A stretch of DNA of 64,000 nt from JAFAXD01 sp963833605 (GTDB taxonomy: Bacteria > Pseudomonadota > Alphaproteobacteria > Rhizobiales > Xanthobacteraceae): the NCBI GenBank assembly GCA_963833605.1, contig CAWHYZ010000017.1, positions 62,001-126,000 on the forward strand, written 5' to 3'. The notes beneath the pieces are model-generated. The model saw nothing but the letters and a program-made list of their open reading frames with translations, ran no database searches and was not told the DNA's origin. Positions 27,556 to 36,493 of this stretch are shown here, piece after piece. The stretch's first letter is position 1; every line of letters begins with the position of its first letter. Made by a program: the position numbers and the translations under genes.

Positions 27556-27858
27556 TCACTTCTTGAGCGTGTCGACCCGCACATCCATGCGCCGCATCTT
27601 GCGATCGAGAATATAATCCCGGGTCGTCTCGAGGAACTTCGCCAGATACTCGGTCTTGCGATGAGCTTCGAGCGAAGCCTCGTCCTGGTAGCGCTCGTAG
27701 AACAGCCACTGTTCCGGATCGGCCGGATCCTGGGTGATATCGAACTGCTGGCATCCCGCTTCGCGCTCGAGACAGCGCCGCGCGTGCTGCTCGGCAAGCG
27801 CGCGAAAATTTCCCGCGCTGCTCAAGGCGACTTTTAATTCGACAACGATGGCGATCAT
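27556..27858 (-). CDS. Antibiotic biosynthesis monooxygenase (ABM) domain protein
   Basis: A 100-residue protein with the small dimeric alpha/beta ABM fold (YgiN-like). It starts MIAIVVELKV. Family-like blocks are REAGCQQFDITQDPADPEQWLFYERYQDEASLEAH. A strong GGAGGG site precedes the start at 27858. Relatives act as quinol monooxygenases without cofactor. It lies between a dehydrogenase gene (69 bp upstream) and the sulfatase gene on one strand, so these three may form a catabolic operon. Confidence 0.8.
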   Translation of the reverse strand: MIAIVVELKVALSSAGNFRALAEQHARRCLEREAGCQQFDITQDPADPEQWLFYERYQDEASLEAHRKTEYLAKFLETTRDYILDRKMRRMDVRVDTLKK

Positions 27859-27927
27859 CCGTTCCCTCCCGGCCAAGTGCCCCGTTTTTCGATTTGAAGT
27901 TCCTGCACGAGCTTGCCGCAACAGTTG

Positions 27928-28851
27928 TCAGGATTTGCTCTTGTCGGCGAGATAACGCGTCCAGTGCTTATGGGCACTGGTGAAGTCCGCACCGTAGCCC
28001 ATGCCCTCGCGCGCGTGTGCAAAGGCATTGTAAACGACCGAGCACATCGGCGCCAGGACGCCGAGTTCGCCTGCGAGATCGGATGCGATCTTCACGTCCT
28101 TGGTCATCAGGCCGAGCGCGAATCCGGCTGCGTATTTGCCGCTGAGCACCTGGGTCTTGAATGCGCCCTCGGAGGTGAAGCTGCGGCCGGTCGAGACATT
28201 GAGAATATCGATGATCAAATTGGGATCGAGCCCAAACTTGATCCCCATGGCGAGGGCTTCGGAGACCGCACGGAAATTCGCCGCAGCGACGAAATTGTTG
28301 AGCGCCTTCATGGTGTCGCCGGAGCCGGACGCGCCAGTGCGAAAAAGCTTCGCGCCCATGGTCTGCAGCACCGGCCAGGCGCGTTCGATCGCTGCCGCAT
28401 CGTCGCCGCCGACCATCAGGGTCAGGGTGCCGGCCTTAGCGCCGGACACGCCACCCGACACCGGCGCGTCGACGAGCGCGACACCGACCTTTGCCAGAGT
28501 ATCGGACAATTGCTTGGTGCCGACCGGTTCGGACGAGCTCATGTCGATGACGACCGTCCCGGGATTGAGCGCACCCGCCCCGAGCAACCCCTGCACGACA
28601 TCGCGCACGATCGGACCGGTCGGGAGCATGGTGATGATCACGTTGGAAGCCTTGGCCAGCGCCGCAGCACTGTCGGCCGCCGCGGCGTTCGGTTCCTCCT
28701 GAACGAAATGCGTGACACGACCCCCGTCGAGATCGAACACCGCGAGCTTGTGGCCGGGTTTGAGAATGTTGTGCCCGGCCTTGAGGAGGTTCTTGGCCAT
28801 CGGCCAGCCCATGTTGCCGATGCCGATGAAGCCTACCTGGTAGTCGCTCAT
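27928..28851 (-). CDS. NAD(P)-dependent oxidoreductase, 3-hydroxyisobutyrate dehydrogenase family
   Basis: A 307-residue beta-hydroxyacid dehydrogenase. It has the Rossmann motif GFIGIGNMGWPMAKNLLKAG, the substrate loop DAPVSGGVSGAKAGTL and a catalytic Lys region reading GDTMKALNN. The start at 28851 is preceded by GGAGGA at about -12. The family reduces or oxidises small hydroxy acids such as 3-hydroxyisobutyrate, tartronate semialdehyde or 2,4-dihydroxy acids, and the true substrate cannot be told from sequence. It is the first gene of the probable three-gene operon with the ABM and sulfatase genes. Confidence 0.87.
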   Translation of the reverse strand: MSDYQVGFIGIGNMGWPMAKNLLKAGHNILKPGHKLAVFDLDGGRVTHFVQEEPNAAAADSAAALAKASNVIITMLPTGPIVRDVVQGLLGAGALNPGTVVIDMSSSEPVGTKQLSDTLAKVGVALVDAPVSGGVSGAKAGTLTLMVGGDDAAAIERAWPVLQTMGAKLFRTGASGSGDTMKALNNFVAAANFRAVSEALAMGIKFGLDPNLIIDILNVSTGRSFTSEGAFKTQVLSGKYAAGFALGLMTKDVKIASDLAGELGVLAPMCSVVYNAFAHAREGMGYGADFTSAHKHWTRYLADKSKS

Positions 28852-28980
28852 GGCCACACAGTCCTCCCGTTGGTTGCGGCGTCTCGCTGCACAATAACCC
28901 GGACCGCCGGTATGTCGAGAATACGCTGCAGCGATCTTTGCATGGCACGTTAGTAAGCCTATCTTCTCAGCGGAGCCCAC

Positions 28981-29244
28981 ATGGCAAAGCGCAAGCAGCA
29001 TCGCCGCAAATTGCGGCCGGTCACCGACGCCGAGATCGACGAGGTATTGGCCAAGTCACTCGCCGAGCCGGTCGCAGCCCCCGGCCTGTCGCTGCACGAG
29101 TTGTTTGATCAGCAGGCCCGGGCGATCCTCGAGAATTCCGACCTCGACGAGGAACAGAAACAGAGCATTCTGGTGGCGATGCAATGCCCGTGTTGCGGCG
29201 GCGGCAGCGGCGCGTTCACATTCAAGCTAAAGCCGCGGGGATAG
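28981..29244 (+). CDS. Small hypothetical protein with a CPCCGGG motif
   Basis: An 87-residue protein I cannot assign. The N-terminus is very basic (MAKRKQHRRKLRP). An acidic helical middle follows (SLHELFDQQARAILENSDLDEEQKQSILVAM), and the end carries CPCCGGGSGAF. The Cys cluster could bind a metal or take part in redox chemistry. The composition is clearly protein-like and unlike the flanking non-coding DNA. It is divergent from the dehydrogenase gene, and no neighbour on its strand lies close. Confidence 0.6.
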   Translation: MAKRKQHRRKLRPVTDAEIDEVLAKSLAEPVAAPGLSLHELFDQQARAILENSDLDEEQKQSILVAMQCPCCGGGSGAFTFKLKPRG

Positions 29245-29575
29245 AATGTAGAGTGGGCGTCGCGCGTGCCGAGACGGCCGGCCCGTGCGAACGCCCCGGA
29301 CGCGATGCCCATGCATAGGCCCGGACCGCTTTACGCACGCAAGCCGAGGGAATAGCGGCAAACCGGATACCTACGCTCGCTGTGAGTCCTTGCCATTTTG
29401 ACACTAACCGGGCATGGGGCCCAGCCGCCCAGTTCCGGCACGCCGTTTGAATTTTCACGACTGGCCTCCCCCTATCACCAACGGTCCGGATAGAATGGTG
29501 ATGCTTTCGGCTGTGGCCCGACGTTCAGGTTCGTCGGGAATAAGCTCAATCAATCGACCCGGGGGGAGAATTCGT
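29245..29575. other. Intergenic region, nothing recognised
   Basis: These 331 bases separate the small CPCC protein gene from the amidohydrolase gene. I see no repeat of the families found elsewhere and no RNA gene. The last part must hold the amidohydrolase promoter. A strong GGGGGGAGAA ribosome site ends it. Confidence 0.5.
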
Positions 29576-30493
29576 ATGCTGTCGCGTCGACAATTGGTCA
29601 CTTCTACGCTTGCCGCTGGTGCGGTGCTGGCGTCTCAAAAGGTCGTTGCCCAGCCCAGTAGGCGCACCATCGTTGATGCTCAGGTGCATCTGTGGAAGGC
29701 AGAGTCGGAGGACTGGAAATGGGTCCCCGGCATGAAGCCGCAAATGCGGGAGCCGTTCACAATAGAGAAGCTCGTTCCGCTCATGGATCAGGCAGGCGTC
29801 AATCGGGTCGTGGTTGTACCGCCGTCATGGCCGGGCGACCGCAACGATTACGCTCTCGAAGCTGCCAAACGCTATCCTAATCGTTTCGCGGTGATGGGCC
29901 GTATCCCGCTTAAGAACCCGCAAGCGGCGGCGCTGCTGCCGAAGTGGAAACAGCAGCCGGGCATGCTCGGTGTGCGCCTGACCTTCCTCGGTCCAGCTCA
30001 AGCATGGCTGACCGACGGTACCCCTGACTGGTTCTGGCCTGAGGCCGAAAAGGCCGACCTTCCCGTGATGTTCCTGACAGATGGTCGGAACGCGGAGCTT
30101 GCCCGCGTTGCGGAGCGCCATTCCCACCTACAACTCATCGCTGATCACATGGGCGTTGGAACTGAAACAATCAAGCAAGGACGGCTCGCAGATGCGATCA
30201 GCCAGACCGCTTCGCTCGCCAAATATCCAAATGTCTCGGTCAAACTATCGGCGGTCGCGAACTACTCGTCAGAGGCCTATCCGTTTCGCGATTTTACGCC
30301 GCACATAAAACGGCTTTTCGAGGCTTATGGTCCGAAACGGTGTTATTGGGGCACGGACATGACCAACGGCTACGATAAGGCGACCTATAAACAACGCATC
30401 ACCCATTTCACCGAGGAGCTGCAGTTCTTGTCCGAAGATGACAAGGATTGGGTGATGGGCAAGTCGATTCTTGCGCGTTTGAGATGGACGTAG
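29576..30493 (+). CDS. Amidohydrolase family protein with signal peptide
   Basis: A 305-residue metal-dependent hydrolase of the amidohydrolase-2 group (TIM barrel). The N-terminus MLSRRQLVTSTLAAGAVLASQ looks like a Tat or Sec signal. The barrel starts TIVDAQVHLW, where the usual HxH has become QVH. Other blocks are LQLIADHMGV and RCYWGTDMTNGY with the C-terminal metal Asp. I chose ATG 29576 for its GGGGAGA site. Base use is less GC-rich than in its neighbours, so acquisition from elsewhere is possible. The reaction is unknown; lactone hydrolysis or decarboxylation is typical of the family. Confidence 0.8.
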   Translation: MLSRRQLVTSTLAAGAVLASQKVVAQPSRRTIVDAQVHLWKAESEDWKWVPGMKPQMREPFTIEKLVPLMDQAGVNRVVVVPPSWPGDRNDYALEAAKRYPNRFAVMGRIPLKNPQAAALLPKWKQQPGMLGVRLTFLGPAQAWLTDGTPDWFWPEAEKADLPVMFLTDGRNAELARVAERHSHLQLIADHMGVGTETIKQGRLADAISQTASLAKYPNVSVKLSAVANYSSEAYPFRDFTPHIKRLFEAYGPKRCYWGTDMTNGYDKATYKQRITHFTEELQFLSEDDKDWVMGKSILARLRWT

Positions 30494-30830
30494 CTGACGT
30501 TGATCAGGTCCAGGCCAAGTAGCTGATTAAATCAATGCGTGATGTCGGCTCCCGGCAGCACAAAGCTGGCGATCCAGAGCGCATCCCGATCGCAAGGGAT
30601 CGGGATGCGCTCTAGAATCTTCTTTTTTGCGCATGTCCTTATCGGAAAACTCCACTTTTCCGGGACATGCGCCAGGACGCCCGCTCGATGAGTCGGTGTT
30701 GAGGCAAAGCGGATATCAGCCCTCGATTGCCGAACAATCAGATTACGACTACACGCCCCAGAGTTGAGCGACAGCGCAATCATCACCCGATGTGTAGGAC
30801 AACGATGGGTTTCGCTCCGCTCAACCCATC
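30494..30830. other. Repeat-bearing intergenic region
   Basis: No gene is seen. It holds a compound palindrome (30577-30672) and most of a GTAGGATGGG element (30794-30834) between the convergent amidohydrolase gene and the hyu operon. Confidence 0.6.
30577..30672. repeat. Compound palindromic repeat
   Basis: The first unit has 14-bp arms GAGCGCATCCCGAT (30577-30590) and ATCGGGATGCGCTC (30599-30612). The second has arms GCGCATGTCC (30629-30638) and GGACATGCGC (30663-30672) around a GGAAAA...TTTTCC stem. It is the reverse-order counterpart of the repeat at 15933-16034. Confidence 0.75.
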
Positions 30831-30834
30831 CTAC
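30794..30834. repeat. Short GTAGGATGGG-family repeat overlapping a stop codon
   Basis: It begins GTAGGAC, then GATGGGTTTCGCTCCGCTC, and ends AACCCATCCTAC, matching the right half of the 8999-9076 element. The minus-strand hyuB gene ends with TAG at 30831-30833, inside this element. Confidence 0.7.
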
Positions 30835-32642
30835 AAGGCGCGTGCAGCCGCCCCATCGCGGCGCCTTGCCTGCCGCAACTGTTCGGTTGCCGCTGCGTTC
30901 AGCTCGAGCGTCTCGGCATCGACAACGACGCCGTAGAATTTCGCCGCCGCTTCGACCGACACATAGCCCTGGCGCACGTCGTTGACGACCGTCTCGACCG
31001 CGCGCTCCAGCGGGTCGCCATAACCGCCTCCCCCGCCCGAGCGCAGTCGGAATGCATCGCCAGGCTTAAGGTGGGTGATCAGCGTCTTGGCGTTGGGTTG
31101 ATCAGTCTTCCACTCCCCGCCGACACGGAAATGCACCTGGTTGCCGGTGGCATCGAGCCCACCGCCGAGGCCCCAGGGATGACAATGGGCGCGATCGGTC
31201 TGGGTGTTGACGGTGAGGTGCGAGCGCGCCCGCACCACGCTTTCGATTCCAAGCCCGCCCCGGTAACGTCCGGCGCCGCAGGAATCCTGGATCAGAGCAC
31301 AGCGCTCGATCACGATCGGCAACTTCGCCTCGGCCTGCTCGTTTGGACTGTTGTGGGTATCGCCGTCATTGGCACACACCGTCGCCGACACGCCGTCCTC
31401 GCTCAGCTTGGCGCCCCAGCCGCCGCCGAGCGGCCCGAGCCCGCCGATGAAGAATTCGCGCGTGCGCGGATTGATGCCGTGGATCTGCGCGGTCACGAGG
31501 TCCGCATGATGCCCGGCGATCACGCGCGCCGGAATCGCCGCCGCGAGCGCCTTGTAGACGGTATCGACGAGAGTCATCGGATAGGTCATCCACCAGCGCA
31601 TCGGCGCCGGGCGCACCGCGCTGACGATGGTGCCCTTGGGCACGATCACCTTGAGGCTGCGGAACGCGCCGTCGTTGATCGGATAGTCGGTCGGCGAGGT
31701 GATGCACTTGTAGGCCATCTGGGCGCAGCCGATCGAGGTCGACGGTCCCGAGTTGTAGAAACCGCGCACTTGGCGCGAGATGTCGGTGAGGTCGATCGTC
31801 ATCTCGTCGCCCTTGACGGTCACCCGCACCCGGATTTGTACGCGCTTGCCGATGTCGATGCCGTCATCGTCCATGAATGACTCGGCCTCGTAGACCCCGT
31901 CAGGGATCGTGCGCGTGCGGGCCCGCGCGGCCGCATCGGCCTGATCCATGATCGCCCGGATGGCGTCGAGCACCGGCTTGCGCCCGTACCGGTCGAGCAG
32001 CTGCAGGAAGCGCCGCTCGCCGGTCTTGACCGCGGTGACCTGCGCGCGCAGATCGCCCATGGCCCGGCTCGGCAGCCGTACGTTCATGCGGATGATGTCG
32101 ACCAGCGTGTCATTGACCATGCCACGGTCCTGGTACTTCACGATCGGAATCTGCAGGCCTTCCGAGAAGATGTCGGTGGTCATGCCGCCGAGCGTGCCGC
32201 CGACGTCGATCCAGTGCGCCATGCAGCAGGCAAACCCGGCGAGCTCGCCGCCGTGGAAGATCGGCAGCGCGAATGTGAAGTGATTGAGGTGGCTACCGGT
32301 CGTGTAGGCATCGTTGGTGACATAGATGTCGCCGGGCTTGATGCCTCTGCGGCCGAAATGCGCGATCATCGCCTTGACGGTGTTGGACATGCCGCGGATG
32401 AAGCTCGGCAGCCCGATGCCGATCGAGACCGTGTCGCCCTGCGCGGTGAACAGCCCGGTGGTGAAGTCGAGCGCCTCGTAGATGATCATGTTGTAGGCGG
32501 TGCGCATGAGGTTGGTTTTCATTTCCTCAGTCACCGCGATCACGCCATTGCGCACGATTTCGGTCAGGATCGGATCGATCTTGCGCGCCTTGGTGGCACG
32601 CTTTTTGACCGAAGATTTGGTGTTGATGAGCCTTTTCTGCAT
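30831..32642 (-). CDS. Hydantoinase B/oxoprolinase family protein (second hyuB)
   Basis: A 603-residue HyuB-type subunit. Family blocks are DPILTEIVRNGVIAVTEEMK at the start, GDIYVTNDAYTTGSHLNHFT, CCMAHWIDVGGTLGG, and the C-terminal RLRSGGGGGYGDPLERAVE. With HyuA it forms an ATP-dependent hydrolase or carboxylase of the hydantoinase, 5-oxoprolinase and acetone carboxylase group. The basic N-terminus (MQKRLINTKSSVKKRATKARK) is unusual. It starts 5 bp after the partner hyuA stop. The last residues (about ten) run into a dispersed repeat that supplies the stop. Confidence 0.88.
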   Translation of the reverse strand: MQKRLINTKSSVKKRATKARKIDPILTEIVRNGVIAVTEEMKTNLMRTAYNMIIYEALDFTTGLFTAQGDTVSIGIGLPSFIRGMSNTVKAMIAHFGRRGIKPGDIYVTNDAYTTGSHLNHFTFALPIFHGGELAGFACCMAHWIDVGGTLGGMTTDIFSEGLQIPIVKYQDRGMVNDTLVDIIRMNVRLPSRAMGDLRAQVTAVKTGERRFLQLLDRYGRKPVLDAIRAIMDQADAAARARTRTIPDGVYEAESFMDDDGIDIGKRVQIRVRVTVKGDEMTIDLTDISRQVRGFYNSGPSTSIGCAQMAYKCITSPTDYPINDGAFRSLKVIVPKGTIVSAVRPAPMRWWMTYPMTLVDTVYKALAAAIPARVIAGHHADLVTAQIHGINPRTREFFIGGLGPLGGGWGAKLSEDGVSATVCANDGDTHNSPNEQAEAKLPIVIERCALIQDSCGAGRYRGGLGIESVVRARSHLTVNTQTDRAHCHPWGLGGGLDATGNQVHFRVGGEWKTDQPNAKTLITHLKPGDAFRLRSGGGGGYGDPLERAVETVVNDVRQGYVSVEAAAKFYGVVVDAETLELNAAATEQLRQARRRDGAAARAL

Positions 32643-32647
32643 GAGCT

Positions 32648-34741
32648 TCACCGGCTGCCGATGGCGATGATGAGATTGCCGTAGGGGTCGACGTTGAGCC
32701 GATCGCCGGGCCACAGCACCGTGGTCGACGCATGTTCCTCGACCAGCGCAGGTCCTTTGATCCGATTGCCCGCAAGCAGCGCCGCGCGCGCATAGGTCGG
32801 TGTCGACACGAATGCGTTGCCGAAAAACGCCTTGCGCTTCCCGGTCGCCGCGGCGCGCGGCGGGGAGGCCGAGCCGCGCGCGATCTTTTCCTGCGGCGGT
32901 TTGCGCATGACGCCGGTGACGGTGGTGCGCAGGCTCACGATTTCGGTTGGCTCCTGCGGTGCGGAGGTGCCGTAGCGTACAAGATGCAACTCGTCGAAGT
33001 GCCGCTTGATCGCAGCGCGATCCTGCTTGGCGAACACCCGCAATGGAAGGTCGACCGTGACCGGATGTTCCTGACCCACATAGCGCATGTCGGCGGCGCG
33101 TTTGATCGTGATCGTGCGCGGCGCCACATGGGTTGCGGCGATCGCGGCGCGACCCTGATCTTCGAGCTCCTTGTAGATGCGCTCGATTGTGTCAAACGAC
33201 GCGTCTTCAAGCCGGGTGAGTCCGGTGCGCACGTAATCGTAACGCAAGTCCGAGAACAGCATCCCGAACGCCGAGAAGACACCGGGCGCAAACGGCACGA
33301 TCACCTCGCGGATTCCGAGCTCGCGCGCAATCGCAACCGCGTGCAACGGTCCAGCGCCGCCATAGGCGCAAAGCGCGAAATCGCCAACGTCGAGGCCGCG
33401 CTCGGTCGTGACACCCTTGACCGCGTAGGACATGGCGGTCGATGCGATGCGCAGAATGCCGTCGGCCGCCTGCGTCAGCGTGAGCCCGAGCGGCTCGGCG
33501 ATCTTGGCCCGCAGGGCCGTCTCCGCCGCCGCCAGGTCGAGCTTCATCTCGCCGCCGAGAAACCGATCGGCGGCGAGCAGGCCGAGCACGAGGTTGGCGT
33601 CGGTCACCGTCGGATCGGTGCCGCCGAGCCCGTAACAAGCCGGGCCCGGTTGAGCGCCGGCACTGCGCGGCCCAACGCGCAGGGAGCCCTGCTCCACGCG
33701 CGCAATCGAGCCGCCGCCGGTCCCGACCTCGAAAATATCCATCATGGCGATCTGCACCGGTAATGCCTGGTCGTAACCGCCGAGCAACGCCTGTCCTGTG
33801 GTCAGCGCCTCACCACCAGCAATCACGCCGGCCTTGGCGGTGGTGCCGCCCATATCGAATGCGATGGCGCGATCACGCCCGATGGCGTGGCAGAGCGCCT
33901 GGGTGCCGATCACGCCGGCGGCCGGGCCGGATTCCAGCATGCGAACGCATTGGCGCTTTGCCTGTTCGGCTTCGTAGAGGCCACCCGTCGATTGCACGAT
34001 CAGCAAAGAACCGTCGAAACCGGCCGCCTTGGCGTGCGCTTCGATCTCGCCGATGTAGCTCTTCACGCGCGGGCCGATATAGGCATTGGCCACGACGGTC
34101 GAGCAACGCTCGAACTCGCGGTATTCCTGCGAGAGCTCGTGCGAGGCCGAGACGAACATGCGCGGGTTTTTCGCTTCAATGATTTTCTTGGCACGCGCTT
34201 CGTGCTCGGCATTGCGATAACAGTTGAGAAACAAAACCGCAGCGGCCTCGATGCCGAGCGAACCCAGCCGTTCGGCCAGTGCCGTCACCTCGGCGTCGTC
34301 GAGCGGCCGCTCGACCTCGCCATCGGACAGAATGCGCTCTTGCACTTCGAAGCGCAGCGCACGCTCGACCAGCGGCACGTGCTTCTTGAAGTAGAGGTTA
34401 TAGGCGTCCGGCCGGTTGATACGGCCGATTTCATAGATATCGCGAAAACCCTCGGTGATGACGAGCGCGGTCCTGGCGCCGGTGCGTTCCAGGACGGTGT
34501 TGATCGCAATCGTCGAGCCGTGCAGGAAGAGGCGTGCCGACGCATAGTCGGAGCCGGCCTTTTCAATCCCGGCGCTGATCCCCTCGACCAGGTGATGCGG
34601 GGTCGACAGCGCCTTGCCCAAGGTCAGCTGGCCAGTCTGCTCGTCGAAGACCGCAATGTCCGTGAAAGTTCCGCCGATGTCGGCGGCGAGACGAACCTTC
34701 GCGGCGCCGCGCGCCGGTGCCCCTGCCGAACGGCGTCCCAT
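32648..34741 (-). CDS. Hydantoinase A/oxoprolinase family protein (second hyuA)
   Basis: A 697-residue ATP-binding subunit. The two phosphate-binding blocks are RLAADIGGTFTDIAVFDEQTG near the N-terminus and AIAFDMGGTTAKAGVIAGGE in the middle. GTGGGSIARVEQGSLRVGPRSAG and CYGLGGTDPTVTDANLVLGLL are standard for the family. It ends 5 bp before its hyuB partner and follows the first hyuB by 9 bp. The substrate of this pair is unknown; ring-opening hydrolysis of a cyclic amide or ATP-dependent carboxylation are the known activities. Confidence 0.88.
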   Translation of the reverse strand: MGRRSAGAPARGAAKVRLAADIGGTFTDIAVFDEQTGQLTLGKALSTPHHLVEGISAGIEKAGSDYASARLFLHGSTIAINTVLERTGARTALVITEGFRDIYEIGRINRPDAYNLYFKKHVPLVERALRFEVQERILSDGEVERPLDDAEVTALAERLGSLGIEAAAVLFLNCYRNAEHEARAKKIIEAKNPRMFVSASHELSQEYREFERCSTVVANAYIGPRVKSYIGEIEAHAKAAGFDGSLLIVQSTGGLYEAEQAKRQCVRMLESGPAAGVIGTQALCHAIGRDRAIAFDMGGTTAKAGVIAGGEALTTGQALLGGYDQALPVQIAMMDIFEVGTGGGSIARVEQGSLRVGPRSAGAQPGPACYGLGGTDPTVTDANLVLGLLAADRFLGGEMKLDLAAAETALRAKIAEPLGLTLTQAADGILRIASTAMSYAVKGVTTERGLDVGDFALCAYGGAGPLHAVAIARELGIREVIVPFAPGVFSAFGMLFSDLRYDYVRTGLTRLEDASFDTIERIYKELEDQGRAAIAATHVAPRTITIKRAADMRYVGQEHPVTVDLPLRVFAKQDRAAIKRHFDELHLVRYGTSAPQEPTEIVSLRTTVTGVMRKPPQEKIARGSASPPRAAATGKRKAFFGNAFVSTPTYARAALLAGNRIKGPALVEEHASTTVLWPGDRLNVDPYGNLIIAIGSR

Positions 34742-34750
34742 ATTGGTGCC

Positions 34751-36493
34751 TCACCGCGCTTCGTCGCCGCCGGTGCCGTAGTGGCGCCGAGCCGCGGCGG
34801 GCGAAATGTAGCCGTTGCGCAGATCATGCTCGATCTCTGACTGCGGCCGCTGCGCAGGATCGCCATAGCCGCCGCCGCCGGCGGTCAGGACCCTCACCTC
34901 GTCGCCGGGTAAGAGTGGAACAATTCCCTTGGTCACGATCTGCGGCTCCTTTCCAGAACGATGGATCTCGACGTATCCGGGCAATCCTTCGCGTCCACCA
35001 TGCAGGCCCCATGGCGGACATTTGGTACGTTCGAAGCCGACGGTCAGCCGGCATGGCACCAGCACGCGATAGCATTTTTCGACGCCAAGTCCGCCACGGT
35101 AGCGTCCTGCTCCGCCGGAGTCCGGGCGCAGGCGCACCCACTCCAGCATGTATTGCAGACTGGCTTCCTGAAGTTCGATCGGAACTTCCTTGGTGTCGCC
35201 GTGCGCATTGGATCGGAACGGACCGGTTCCGTCGCGATCATGCGCTGCTCCCCAGCCTCCGATCGAGGACTCGATGTGCTGGAACCAGCCGCTTCCGTCG
35301 GCCAGGCGGCCGTCGAATACGTGGATGCCATAGGTCCCGTGGTGCGCAGCCGGAATGCGGTCGGGAACGGCCTGCGCAAAGGCGCGCAGGATGGTGTCCA
35401 CCACGGTCGGGATAGTGGATCCGGAATGCCCGATGGGCGCGTCACGCCGTGCGCTCAGCATCTTTCCTGGCGGGCAGACCACTGTGACCGGCCGAAAGGC
35501 CCCATCATTGGCGGGCTCATGCGGTGAAAAAACGTACTTGCAGGCAATGCGCGCGGCAGCCACGGCGCCGCCTTCGTAACCGGCATTCAATGGCCCTTGA
35601 ACCTGGTCGGCGATCCCGCTCAGGTCGATTTCGATTGCGTCGCCCTCGATGTGGACCGCCACCTCGATCGGGATCGGACGGTCGCGGTTGACGCCGTCGT
35701 CGTCGAGAAAGGAGCTGGCCCGATAGGTGCCATCCGGAATCGCGCTGATTGCGTCGCGAATGGCGCGTTCGCTGTTGTCCCAGTAGAGCTCGACCGCAGC
35801 CCGCACCGCCGCCTCGCCATAGCGCTGCACGATCTCGAGCACCATGTCACGGCCGAGCACGCACCCGGCCACCTGCGATTCCATGTCGCCCAGCACCATC
35901 CGGGGAAAGCGCGTGTTGGTTTCTACCAATCGATAGATTTCCTCGACCCGCTCCCCGCGGGCCATCAGCTTGATGGTGGGAAACTGGATGCCCTCCTGAT
36001 AGACATCGGTGGTCGACGGCGACTGACACGAGCCGACGACGATGCCGCCGACGTTGACCCAGTGCATGACAATGACAAAGAATCCGAGAAGCCCGGCATC
36101 GCCCTCGTGCACCCGGATCGGCGTGTACATCACGACATTGTTGAGGTGCTGCCCCATGGTGGCGGCATTGTTGGAGATCACCACGTCGCCATGCTGCAGC
36201 CGCGGCTTGCCGTAGACATTGAGCCCGTCCTTCACTGCCGCGCACAACGCGTTGGCGCAGAAGATCGGCAGGCCGCCCTTGCACTGGGAAATCAACCGCC
36301 CGTCGGCGTCGACAATGCCGGTCGCATAGTCCTTGTATTCGGAAATCAGAAAGCTGAAGGCGGTGCGCGTGACGTTCTTGTCGATCAGATTGGGAATGGC
36401 GCCGAGACCGTGCATGATCACTTCGGCGGTGATCGGATCGACGCCGGTGTCCGCGGCCACTGCCGGTTGTCCGTGCAAGGACGGCCGCATCAA
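34751..36493 (-). CDS. Hydantoinase B/oxoprolinase family protein (first hyuB)
   Basis: A 580-residue HyuB subunit. Blocks seen are DPITAEVIMHGLGAIPNLIDKN, GDVVISNNAATMGQHLNNVV, FVIVMHWVNVGGIVVG and the C-terminal RVLTAGGGGYGDPAQRP. It overlaps the first hyuA by 4 bp (ATGA), so the two are translationally coupled. It is clearly divergent from the second hyuB at 30831-32642, so the pair does not look like a recent duplication. Confidence 0.88.
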   Translation of the reverse strand: MMRPSLHGQPAVAADTGVDPITAEVIMHGLGAIPNLIDKNVTRTAFSFLISEYKDYATGIVDADGRLISQCKGGLPIFCANALCAAVKDGLNVYGKPRLQHGDVVISNNAATMGQHLNNVVMYTPIRVHEGDAGLLGFFVIVMHWVNVGGIVVGSCQSPSTTDVYQEGIQFPTIKLMARGERVEEIYRLVETNTRFPRMVLGDMESQVAGCVLGRDMVLEIVQRYGEAAVRAAVELYWDNSERAIRDAISAIPDGTYRASSFLDDDGVNRDRPIPIEVAVHIEGDAIEIDLSGIADQVQGPLNAGYEGGAVAAARIACKYVFSPHEPANDGAFRPVTVVCPPGKMLSARRDAPIGHSGSTIPTVVDTILRAFAQAVPDRIPAAHHGTYGIHVFDGRLADGSGWFQHIESSIGGWGAAHDRDGTGPFRSNAHGDTKEVPIELQEASLQYMLEWVRLRPDSGGAGRYRGGLGVEKCYRVLVPCRLTVGFERTKCPPWGLHGGREGLPGYVEIHRSGKEPQIVTKGIVPLLPGDEVRVLTAGGGGYGDPAQRPQSEIEHDLRNGYISPAAARRHYGTGGDEAR

